A stretch of DNA of 64,000 nt. Source: Polia nebulosa. Taxonomy: Eukaryota > Arthropoda > Insecta > Lepidoptera > Noctuidae. The notes beneath the pieces are model-generated. The model saw only the letters and a list, made by a program, of their open reading frames with translations. It was not told where the DNA came from and did no database searches. The position numbers and the translations under genes were made by a program. This document shows, piece after piece, positions 38,301 through 41,002 of this stretch. Location of the stretch: NCBI GenBank assembly GCA_951329385.1, contig OX589589.1:22604729-22668728 (forward strand). Direction: 5' to 3'. Every line of letters starts with the position of its first letter. Position 1 is the first letter of the stretch.

Positions 38301-39125
38301 ATAGTAATATTTTCAGCACTTTTTAAGGTTCATTTTTTATTTAAATAGTCAAGTTAGTAATTTGTTGCAAATTAACTAAAACTGCTACTTCATCTTTTGT
38401 CTACTCTATAAAAATAAACTTAAATAACGAGACATCAAAATAATCCAATGCTAAAAATTGGTTCTTAGCAAAATGTTAATAATGAAATCCAGCAGGGAAC
38501 AACTAAAGAGTGTAACACAGATTTAGTAGTCAGGCATTACTTTGAAACCTGATTATCCTAGTCTCGATGTCCCTGCTTTGCTTGTTAGTCTCGACCACAT
38601 CCCGGTCCAGTGAGTCCGCCTCATTGACACTCAGCTGCCGTAGTTTGACTTCCTGCTCCATTTGCTGCTTGTGAGCAAACAGTAAACGCTGAAAACAAAC
38701 ATACAATTAATGACATTTAGTTGGTTCTCCCAATATTCTATGTCTTTGTGTCTTAATCAAGATAAAGAACTTCGTAATAACTCTGATTTTTTTGTGAAGA
38801 CTTACAGTATTCTCCTGATATTCTGTGAGGACATGGGTCTTGTAGTTGTTGAGATCATCGCGTTTTTGTTTTTGCAAACTGAAAGCCTCTTTCAAACGCT
38901 GTAACTCAGTTTGTCTGAAATAATAATATACAAAGATCCTATAAGAAGTTACTGCTTTTTATTGGAATGCTTTGATATTTCCTTTATTATAGTATACCTG
39001 TCAATTAGTTGAGTTTCAAGTTCTATGTTCGCTGAATCTGCTAGAGGAATTCTGGTTCCTTGATTCCATCCTAAAGCATCCAAAAGTTGAGCCATATAGG
39101 CAGGAGGCTTTGCTCCTTGAGACAT
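8281..39125 (-). CDS. CCDC39: CCDC39 ortholog, axonemal ruler coiled-coil protein (16 exons, 3' end missing)
   Basis: Sixteen minus-strand exons with GT-AG borders and consistent phases join into 676 codons. They are, from the start: 38998-39125, 38806-38914, 38541-38688, 38130-38287, 37486-37605, 36249-36350, 29918-30109, 28035-28160, 27703-27792, 26662-26788, 25614-25702, 24996-25093, 14262-14391, 10658-10852, 10143-10282, 8281-8356. The protein is coiled coil almost throughout. It matches CCDC39 in order: an N-terminal hydrophobic/ALGW..G.RIP stretch, ERKQIM.MW...V..L..RDKDI, and a late IDQLVKRYEI motif. CCDC39 with CCDC40 sets the 96-nm repeat of motile axonemes; in a moth this means sperm flagella. 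The conserved segment after the last exon is absent from the window. Intron repeats make up most of the locus. Confidence 0.9.
8667..8808 (-). mobile_element. Short LINE-tail-related retroelement, minus strand
   Basis: A T-run at 8669-8690 (the A-tail) is followed by the reverse complement of the tail block found at 7.8 kb, including a perfect 9-bp hairpin CTTCCGCTC/GAGCGGAAG on the coding strand. The 5' end is vague, near 8808. Confidence 0.8.
9000..9190. repeat. Degenerate TTG microsatellite
   Basis: About 190 bp of interrupted TTG/GTT triplets in CCDC39 intron 15. It produces meaningless Val/Cys-rich frames. The next ~300 bp (9190-9495) stay open in one frame but match nothing I know. Confidence 0.85.
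9609..9845 (+). repeat. Lepidopteran interspersed repeat (GGTACGGAACCCT family), copy 1
   Basis: It starts TAGGTTTCCGTACCCG and ends GGTACGGAACCCTAA...GTCCGACACGCACTTAGCCGG. Sister copies are at 36657-36905 and, inverted, at 54750-55025. It shares CACAAAATTTTGTTnCGAAGAATTTTTT and TTTGGTGATAAT with them. It is non-coding and sits in CCDC39 intron 15. Confidence 0.75.
10143..10282 (-). CDS. CCDC39: CCDC39 exon 15
   Basis: Residues 605-650 plus two bases. It contains INTRREMFAVQKRALFEDC and REQRIDQLVK, the conserved late CCDC39 segment. Acceptor CCCCAG, donor GTACTG. Confidence 0.92.
10658..10852 (-). CDS. CCDC39: CCDC39 exon 14
   Basis: Sixty-five codons (residues 540-604), acceptor TTACAG, donor GTAACT. 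GC-rich, like exons 13 and 15, unlike the AT-rich 5' exons. Confidence 0.9.
10930..11028 (+). repeat. Dispersed repeat, inverted mate at 2484-2580
   Basis: GGCGGGATTTTTTC, GAAGTTCAGTGGCTGTTTTAA and GATGTAAAATTGGTGT are shared in inverse orientation with 2484-2580. Confidence 0.65.
11075..11320. repeat. 11-bp minisatellite (TGCTTGCTGCA)
   Basis: Roughly twenty degenerate copies of an 11-bp unit in CCDC39 intron 13. The unit lacks stops in several frames, so it opens overlapping Cys/Leu-rich ORFs on one strand and Gln/Ala/Ser-rich ones on the other. None is a gene. Confidence 0.85.
11323..11375. repeat. Perfect 25-bp hairpin beside the minisatellite
   Basis: Arms 11323-11347 and 11351-11375 pair perfectly around GGG. 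It directly abuts the end of the 11-bp minisatellite. Confidence 0.9.
11532..11760. repeat. 78-bp tandem repeat, about 2.7 copies
   Basis: The landmark GAAATGTATGCCAAAAG recurs at 11544, 11622 and (diverged) 11700, a regular 78-bp period. Copies are about 80-85 percent alike. Confidence 0.8.
12440..13015. other. GC-rich unassigned block in CCDC39 intron 13
   Basis: An abrupt rise in GC against the surrounding AT-rich intron, with overlapping Pro/Arg/Ser-rich open frames on the plus strand (12446-12802, 12780-13014). No domain or splice pattern was recognised. It could be a piece of a GC-rich retroelement. Confidence 0.4.
13374..13559. mobile_element. MITE-like inverted-repeat element (186 bp)
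   Basis: The termini GCTCCAGGG/CCCTGGAGC extend inward into imperfect arms of about 60 bp, including CAAATTTTCTTACGTTTTTT and its complement. A second inner dyad (AAATTTGATTCGCG/CGCGAATCAAATTT) lies in the centre. No coding capacity. Confidence 0.75.
13900..14040 (+). mobile_element. Tail-only copy of the 1-1608 LINE
   Basis: TACAACCTGGGAGTCTTTAAG through to the A-rich end matches the last ~130 bp of the LINE at the window start. Several point differences and a one-base loss (AGAGTGATAGG) show it is older. Confidence 0.85.
14262..14391 (-). CDS. CCDC39: CCDC39 exon 13
   Basis: Residues 496-539, arginine-rich and GC-rich. Acceptor CGCAG, donor GTGAGT. A 93-bp-arm hairpin starts 46 bp upstream of its acceptor. 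Confidence 0.9.
14438..14652. repeat. Fold-back element, 93-bp arms
   Basis: Arms 14438-14530 and 14560-14652 pair at 92 of 93 positions around a 29-nt loop. It lies in CCDC39 intron 12, ending 46 bp from the acceptor of exon 13. A TTTA at both edges could be a target-site duplication. Confidence 0.92.
14988..15247. mobile_element. MITE with 35-bp terminal inverted repeats
   Basis: Ends GGTGACTGGTAATTAGTGAC / its complement pair at 33 of 35 positions (14988-15022 with 15213-15247). ATAG flanks both ends and may be the target-site duplication. 260 bp, non-coding, superfamily not assigned. Confidence 0.85.
15254..15465 (+). repeat. Dispersed ~200-bp repeat, copy 1
   Basis: ATGCGAAACAGGGTGTAAAGT, CCAGGCGGGTGTTCTGTCTAG and GGGCAACTGCCCGATGGT match 37857-38050 in the same orientation. 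It starts directly after the MITE at 14988-15247. Confidence 0.75.
15868..16195 (+). repeat. Lepidopteran interspersed repeat (TTGGGGTCGGCTTCCAGTCTAA family), copy 1
   Basis: About 325 bp, close to 90 percent identical by eye to 57890-58215. Landmarks are GGATGCAGCTGAATACCAG, GACTGGTTGTCAGACTTTC and ACGACCCGTAACGACTGTC. I recognise this wording as one of the commonest dispersed repeats in Lepidoptera; no coding potential. Confidence 0.8.
16264..16400 (+). repeat. Uninterrupted copy of the repeat hit by the jockey LINE
   Basis: GGTTTGGTAAAG, GTGTCCAATATTTTCTGATA, ATCTAACTTAC and ATTATTATTTTCATACCCAGGA match the two halves at 4449-4513 and 7444-7480. It serves as the paralogous empty site. A short CTTAACTTCT expansion lies in the middle. 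Confidence 0.7.
16455..19300 (+). mobile_element. RTE-clade LINE, decayed, in CCDC39 intron 12
   Basis: A 5' UTR-like segment, an apurinic-type endonuclease, a reverse transcriptase and a TGATGATGATGATG end at 19277-19290, the simple-repeat tail typical of RTE elements in place of poly-A. It is antisense to the host gene. Confidence 0.9.
16711..19279 (+). pseudogene. RTE endonuclease/reverse transcriptase with deletion of motif A
   Basis: Endonuclease motifs LATYNGRTLR, LSEVRREG, VIQVYAPT and FNAKVG are followed by frame changes near 17415, 17795 and 18046. NYRPISLLSHVYKLF is present, but the sequence jumps near 18340 from DEYQPPEQ directly to HLHRGVRQGDVISPKLF. The roughly 100 residues that carry the first catalytic aspartate (YEKAFDS in the copy at 47.5 kb) are gone. 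FADDIVILAES and a complete C-terminus to TAG/TGA at 19279 remain. The SDHR end of the endonuclease is also missing. Confidence 0.9.
19766..19935 (+). mobile_element. Short LINE-tail-related retroelement, 10-bp TSD
   Basis: TGTGTCACGT flanks it at 19756-19765 and 19936-19945. It starts CTGCCCAGGGG, the same first base as the 7730 copy, and ends in an A-run. The first hairpin (19767-19776 with 19808-19817) has an A-U pair where the 7.7-kb copy has G-C. Confidence 0.85.
20423..21367 (+). CDS. LINE ORF1 protein, coiled coil with C-terminal FP-like domain
   Basis: Intact 314-aa frame. The first ATG (20423) is preferred. Residues about 1-50 are Ser/Thr/Pro-rich, about 55-155 form a long charged coiled coil, and about 160-300 fold as the ORF1-type domain with SCIEIRNIPFTEKE near its start and AVYIADHLPASLKK...YCWTANGNIFVRK near its end. 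This last part resembles the domain shared between CR1/Zenon-type ORF1 proteins and baculovirus FP proteins. It presumably binds the element RNA as a chaperone. No lesion is visible. Confidence 0.8.
   Translation: MSLQRTPPNPSPSAIEHTQSETDLNLLSEVSYVNTTRHKRLRSELSPRTHNLDLKEEIMGMLHNFKTELDAKLNEICDKQNSLIIKISSDIRELKSQTSKIQTSNDEIVQSMAFMNNQYEEIRLGLENLQKERLEQRKCIENLEKKVQDLQLKSRSSCIEIRNIPFTEKETSEDLANRICKIGQVVGSSISPFDLRDIYRIPGKPGLTRPIVAEFQSVQMKQKTLSAVRDYNNSKKTVEDKLNTEQINIAGKRQAVYIADHLPASLKKLFYQSREFAKQHGYQYCWTANGNIFVRKVSKVKSRYSFPQNNLLWT
21702..24631 (+). pseudogene. LINE ORF2, endonuclease/reverse transcriptase with three frameshifts
   Basis: ATG at 21702. The endonuclease shows LHLNIRSINKN, TECWL, AIYRSPSS, LAGDLNIDIS, CLDHFF and ITDHMPI. 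The RT shows GWDNIPSQVL, NYRPISVLSALSK, FLDLSKAFDTV, YGVPQGSVLGPTLF and FTYADDTA, then a normal C-terminus to TAA at 24631. Frame changes lie near 22750, between 23150 and 23186, and near 23856. There are no in-frame stops, so the copy is young. Confidence 0.9.
24650..24722. repeat. CA microsatellite in LINE 3' UTR
   Basis: Interrupted CACACA runs, the longest uninterrupted about 24 bp near 24696-24720. Confidence 0.9.
24996..25093 (-). CDS. CCDC39: CCDC39 exon 12
   Basis: Acceptor TTTTAG, donor GTAATG. The joint TI|CYQVETIGARVAHMEG matches the CCDC39 region with MYSQDFHIQQVERRM. The 3' end of a CR1-like LINE lies a few tens of bases beyond its donor. Confidence 0.85.
25272..25490 (+). repeat. 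GGTTACCnnCGGGACCCTATTA repeat fragment
   Basis: AGGGTTCAGTACCCAAAGGGTAA at its start and AGCGGCACCAGAAATACACATTCTG later match, inverted, the copies at 39720-40060 and 40575-40752. It lies in CCDC39 intron 11. Confidence 0.75.
25614..25702 (-). CDS. CCDC39: CCDC39 exon 11
   Basis: It completes an alanine codon, then encodes SKAVLSKLEYKQK (residues 434-463). Acceptor GCTACAG, donor GTAAGT. Confidence 0.9.
25882..25985 (+). mobile_element. R1-like LINE 3' region fragment, plus orientation
   Basis: CTCGCCGTCCGATCAGCACCAGG and CGACGGCGCGTAGTGTTCCACGCGCGCCTCAA match 33630-33690 and, inverted, 26315-26435. It has no A-tail. Confidence 0.75.
26120..26434 (-). mobile_element. R1-like LINE 3' region with A-tail, minus strand
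   Basis: TTGACCCG flanks it (26112-26119 and 26435-26442, with a similar AGA-TTGACCCG context). The minus strand contains the long 3' region with an 11-bp stem (26389-26399 with 26410-26420) and then the tail block shared with the 7.7-kb element. It lies in CCDC39 intron 10. Confidence 0.85.
26662..26788 (-). CDS. CCDC39: CCDC39 exon 10
   Basis: Residues 392-433 plus one base; acceptor ACATAG, donor GTATGC. It begins EEERYANQI. Confidence 0.9.
26970..27595 (-). mobile_element. RTE LINE 3' fragment, minus strand
   Basis: It starts at a TCATCATCATCATCAT run (the RTE simple-repeat tail), then GCCGAAAGACGTTCACTGCTGGAC and GGAGGCCTTCCAACGCTGC. It is collinear with 46.5-47.1 kb, which belongs to a longer minus-strand RTE. 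Frames are broken. It lies in CCDC39 intron 9. Confidence 0.85.
27703..27792 (-). CDS. CCDC39: CCDC39 exon 9
   Basis: Thirty codons (residues 362-391) ending AKELEDILN, which aligns with the CCDC39 block ATNLEDMLKEEE when joined to exon 10. Acceptor TTTCAG, donor GTAAGC. Confidence 0.92.
28035..28160 (-). CDS. CCDC39: CCDC39 exon 8
   Basis: Forty-two codons (residues 320-361), acceptor TTCCAG, donor GTAGTT, phase 0 at both ends. Confidence 0.9.
28326..28690 (-). mobile_element. Jockey LINE 3' end, minus strand, with internal insert
   Basis: Poly-T, then GTCGTCTGCCGAGCCGG and CTAAGGGCCCTGTGGGGGTACGGACCTCGGC match the 3' end of the LINE at 4514-7431. About 80 bp of AT-rich unrelated sequence at 28562-28643 separate CTCAACGG from CGGCGCGTGCTGGC, which are adjacent in the 4.7-kb copy. 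Confidence 0.8.
28756..28917. mobile_element. MITE with CTAG termini, copy 1 of 3
   Basis: Ends CTAGC(C/T)AAATAACTTTTATAAT and their complement, then GCTAACGCTTCGTGCAAAAT arms around a conserved core with GTCACGTGAC. Two related copies are at 61063-61210 and 61757-61882. Confidence 0.85.
29255..29415 (+). repeat. LINE 3' UTR remnant
   Basis: GGCTGGAAGAGATCGCGAAATGCGATAAGGCCGCC followed by TTTTTTGGTGTACAATAAAGTAT is a wording I recognise as the 3' end of a common lepidopteran LINE. The same GGTGTACAATAAAGTATAT ending occurs near 57294. Confidence 0.65.
29724..29904 (-). pseudogene. Tandem partial duplicate of CCDC39 exon 7
   Basis: A 181-bp offset copy of 29905-30082 (178 alignable bases, about 16 differences by eye). 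It keeps an open frame and a GTAATG donor but lacks the exon's 5' 27 bases and its acceptor. Reading through from exon 7 meets TAA in the 20-odd bases between, so it cannot simply extend the exon. Differences cluster in the half nearest the donor, while about 80 bp at the other end are identical. Confidence 0.85.
29918..30109 (-). CDS. CCDC39: CCDC39 exon 7
   Basis: Sixty-four codons (residues 256-319), acceptor TTCTAG, donor GTAACG. Its 3' 160 bp and the start of the next intron are tandemly duplicated at 29724-29901. Confidence 0.92.
30259..30396 (+). mobile_element. Tail-only copy of the 1-1608 LINE with 8-bp TSD
   Basis: ACAACCTGGGAGTCTTTAAG to the A-run matches the LINE 3' end closely. 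AAAATGCA at 30251-30258 and 30397-30404 fits a target-site duplication. CCDC39 intron 6. Confidence 0.8.
30690..33430 (+). mobile_element. Old RTE-like LINE, heavily decayed, in CCDC39 intron 6
   Basis: The endonuclease frame 30708-31238 has VGFFMKK, IIQVYAPTEAAND and MGDFHAKI. The RT frame 32251-32664 has CPGTDKITNEAI, NYRPISLLPSLYKLF and QTGFRRG. After 32664 all frames are broken, but GVRQG and RRFADDI remain in pieces. About 340 bp of unrelated AT-rich sequence (31245-31585) interrupt it just before IMNKLDYI. Confidence 0.85.
31967..32035. repeat. 28-bp hairpin inside the decayed RTE
   Basis: Arms 31967-31994 and 32008-32035 pair at 27 of 28 positions with a 13-nt loop. The right arm looks like an inverted local duplication of the left, as the LINE frame continues only through the left one. 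Confidence 0.85.
33445..33912 (+). mobile_element. R1-like LINE 3' end, plus strand
   Basis: A C-terminal frame GGDLSCLALVQAMVRSEREW is followed by AVSS, then an internal loss, the stem CGGACGGCGAGC/GCTCGCCGTCCG (33613-33624 with 33633-33644), the tail block and an A-run ending near 33912. It abuts the decayed RTE. Confidence 0.8.
33912..35085. other. AT-rich intron 6 sequence without recognised features
   Basis: Repetitive TTGAATTGATTTT wording at 33970-34110 is the only pattern noticed. No exon fits the CCDC39 series here. Confidence 0.5.
35088..35936. repeat. Satellite: 16-bp monomers in a 112-bp (7-mer) higher-order repeat
   Basis: Monomers of the form TATCGACAGTACACCA follow one another. 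Seven distinguishable types (ending CACCA, CGCTA, CACTA, CGCTA, CGCCT, ATATCA, CGTTG) make a 112-bp unit: GCCTAAT recurs at 35261, 35373 and 35485, exactly 112 apart. About 7 units in CCDC39 intron 6, with diverged monomers at the left edge and a LINE-tail insertion at 35607-35657. Confidence 0.92.
35607..35657 (+). mobile_element. 51-bp LINE tail insertion inside the satellite
   Basis: GGTGAGATGGTGGTCAAACG plus an AATAATAAAAAA tail is the terminal piece of the 1-1608 LINE. ACAGTAT stands on both sides (35600-35606, 35658-35664). Removing the insert and one ACAGTAT restores the satellite register. Confidence 0.9.
36249..36350 (-). CDS. CCDC39: CCDC39 exon 6
   Basis: Thirty-four codons (residues 222-255) with EERKQIMNMWTSAVENLRQR, one of the most diagnostic CCDC39 stretches. 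Acceptor TTTACAG, donor GTACAA. It is followed by the 6.1-kb intron 6. Confidence 0.92.
36553..36630. repeat. 15-bp minisatellite, five copies
   Basis: AACTAATAAAACAGC units from 36553, bracketed by inverted GTTTAAACACTGATT / AATCAGTGTTTAAAC. Confidence 0.9.
36657..36905 (+). repeat. GGTACGGAACCCT family repeat, copy 2
   Basis: It parallels 9609-9845 over its whole length, including CACAAAATTTTGTTACGAAG and CCGACACGCACTTGACCAG. CCDC39 intron 5. Confidence 0.75.
37040..37300 (+). repeat. LINE 3' UTR-like remnants
   Basis: GTACCCATAACACAAGCTCTGCTTAGCTTGGGACTAGATGG is wording I recognise as a common lepidopteran LINE 3' UTR. A second remnant ending AATGATGATTAC follows at about 37240-37300. 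Confidence 0.5.
37486..37605 (-). CDS. CCDC39: CCDC39 exon 5
   Basis: Forty codons (residues 182-221) between CTGTAG and GTATCA, phase 0 at both ends. Confidence 0.9.
37857..38050 (+). repeat. Dispersed ~200-bp repeat, copy 2
   Basis: Matches 15254-15465 at GCGAAACAGGTTGTAAAGT, CCAGGCGGGTGTTGTGTCTGG and GGGCAACTGCCTGATGGT. CCDC39 intron 4. Confidence 0.75.
38130..38287 (-). CDS. CCDC39: CCDC39 exon 4
   Basis: Residues 129-181, acceptor TTTCAG, donor GTAATT. It includes an AEWRAALE..A.D.T.I..FTKQD block that lines up with the CCDC39 region around LEAWLEES. Confidence 0.9.
38541..38688 (-). CDS. CCDC39: CCDC39 exon 3
   Basis: Acceptor TTTTCAG; donor GTAATG. The choice of this donor over an upstream GT is fixed by the phase of exon 4, giving IIRFQKLISNHL across the junction. 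Residues 80-129. Confidence 0.88.
38806..38914 (-). CDS. CCDC39: CCDC39 exon 2
   Basis: It starts after TTTCAG, completes codon 43 and ends in phase 0 before GTAAGTC. Residues 43-79 are charged heptad-like coiled coil. Confidence 0.9.
38998..39125 (-). CDS. CCDC39: CCDC39 exon 1 (start codon)
   Basis: ATG at 39125-39123 opens MSQGAKPP. It encodes residues 1-42 plus two bases and ends at a GTATAC donor. It carries the short N-terminal block with DALGWNQGTRIPLA that resembles the CCDC39 start. Intron 1 is only 83 bp. Confidence 0.9.
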
Positions 39126-39339
39126 TTTTGCAAAAAATATAAATTATTAAAGTATTGTACAAAATATATTATCAGCTAACCAAAATCGAATTATCAAAGT
39201 TGTACGATATTGTTAAATCGATATCATAAAATGTTTAGTAAATCACTAAGCATGATCACCAATAACAATAACAAACAAATTCACCGCCATTTTTCAAACA
39301 ATAACAAATGACATCGCAAGATTTTTGAAGTTTTGTTTG

Positions 39340-39585
39340 ATGTTGTTTTTTTTTAGTAATGCTACAAACCGTAAAATTCCGATGAAAATAATAAAATACA
39401 TATTAGAAAGAGCATCTTTAGCCTTTTCCGTTCTGTGTACTCCGAAACTGGACGAAAGCAAAACAGAACACGTAATACACTTAAACTCCGAAAAGTTTTT
39501 AGAGTATAAGTATACTCGTAGAAGCATCTCTGCACATTTCACAATATTCGAAACTCCGCACACAGTTTGTTTAATTGATCCTTAG
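39340..39585 (+). CDS. Small ORF, 81 aa (67 aa from the second ATG), unknown
   Basis: An open frame divergent from CCDC39, about 215 bp upstream of its ATG. From the second ATG (39382) it starts MKIIKYILERASLAF and ends FETPHTVCLIDP. It is a mixed-composition sequence without low complexity, unlike the chance ORFs nearby. A T-run plus AG just upstream of 39356 could be a splice acceptor, so it may be a last exon. I do not recognise the protein. It may also be chance or a decayed fragment. Confidence 0.3.
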   Translation: MLFFFSNATNRKIPMKIIKYILERASLAFSVLCTPKLDESKTEHVIHLNSEKFLEYKYTRRSISAHFTIFETPHTVCLIDP

Positions 39586-39719
39586 TAGAATCAATTTTTT
39601 GTAAAAGTTAAAACATTTTGAAAATACATAATCATACCAAAAACCAACCAAGTGAGAGTCAGGCTCGCGCATGAAGTATTACATACCATCGTCCATCGTA
39701 CAGGATTATACGCGTCTAC

Positions 39720-40060
39720 TCATCGCCATTAGAGTAAAAACCAGCCAAGTGCGAGTCGGACTTGTGCATGAAGGGTTCCGTCCCATCGTATACAAGATTA
39801 TACGCGTCTACTTTTTGGTACTGGCTTTTTTGCTCGATTTTAATAATGGCAACAAGCCATTATTAAAATCGAGCAAAAAAGCCAAAAAAACACGTTTCTA
39901 GTAGGAAAATAATAAAGCCCCCTTTAATTTTTAATTTATTATTATTTTTATTATTTGTTGTTGTGCTAACTGTGTAGCTATTACGGATCGTGAGACACAG
40001 GGACAGCGGAGGCATAGTAATAGGGTCCCGTTGGTTACCCTTCGGGTACGGAACCCTAAT
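39720..40060 (-). repeat. GGTTACC..CGGGTACGGAACCCT repeat, inverted
   Basis: It opens with AGCCAAGTGCGAGTCGGAC and ends GGGTCCCGTTGGTTACCCTTCGGGTACGGAACCCT, the full wording of a common lepidopteran repeat. A partial copy of its left end (39640-39715) precedes it. A perfect 27-bp hairpin (39823-39849 with 39857-39883) lies inside. Confidence 0.75.
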
Positions 40061-40119
40061 AAGCCAAAAACACACGTTTGTAGTAGGGGGCACTCCTTTA
40101 ATTTTTAAATGATTTTTAA

Positions 40120-40560
40120 CCGACTTCGAAAAAGTAGGAGGTTCTATATTCTACTGTATCTTCTTTTTTAAGTATGTCCACCGATTTCTCTGTCAGTTAT
40201 GGACTGATTTTCAAAATGCTTTTTATCCGAAAGAATATAGGTACGCCCGAGGTGGTCCCATATAAATTTTATCGAAATTGCTTTAGCGCTTTTTCAAAAA
40301 CTGAGCACAAACGAAAAATATGAATACATAGACGACATTATGGTTTCCTCCAATTACGAGTATGTTTAAATTCCACGTTCCATTTTATTGGAGTTTTGAG
40401 TTCTGGGGTATAACAACTAAACCTTACTAAAACTTTAATTTCAGAAGTCGGTGTCAAATATCGAAGAAATAAAATACAAACAGCGACGTCTGAAATTAAA
40501 GTTTTTTTTAATTATTAGTGTATTTTCTTTTTTGTAAGTCGATTGTTTTATTTGTAAAAA
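40120..40560 (+). repeat. AACCGACTTC-ended interspersed repeat, copy 1
   Basis: It starts AACCGACTTCGAAAAAGTAGGAGG and ends GTAAGTCGATTGTTTTATTTG. The copy at 49660-50025 is its inverse; GTTCCATTTTATTGG, GGGGTATAACAACTAA and GGTGGTCCCATATAAATTT are shared. Confidence 0.7.
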
Positions 40561-40574
40561 AAGTTTTTTTTTAT

Positions 40575-40752
40575 TATTTGCTGATATAGCGGCAACAGAA
40601 ATACACATTCTGTGAAAATTTCAACTGTCTACCTATTACGGATCATGAGATACAGGCCGCTGATAAACAGATGGAAGGACGGATAGACGGATGGACAGCG
40701 GAGGCTTAGTAATAGGGTCCCGTTGGTTACCCTTCGGGTACGGAACCCTAAT
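40575..40752 (-). repeat. GGGTACGGAACCCT repeat, third fragment
   Basis: AGCGGCAACAGAAATACACATTCTG to GTTACCCTTCGGGTACGGAACCCTA matches 39960-40058 and, inverted, 25272-25490. Confidence 0.75.
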
Positions 40753-41002
40753 TAAAAGTAAATAACATTTCTTGTCTTTGACAAAACAAGACGTATCATA
40801 ACAGCTTCACAAAATTAATAAATTAGTTTTATAAAATATCTTGAAATCCCGCCAAAAGATTAGGTACGTAGCATCCATGGTAGTATCCAAAAATAACTCA
40901 TCAGAGCTTTAGTTTCACGCTATCGTGCTCACATGTGGTGTGCTAAGACTGTGTAGTTTTCAATAACGTCATAATTGAGGAAGCCCTTTTTTTCACATTA
41001 TA

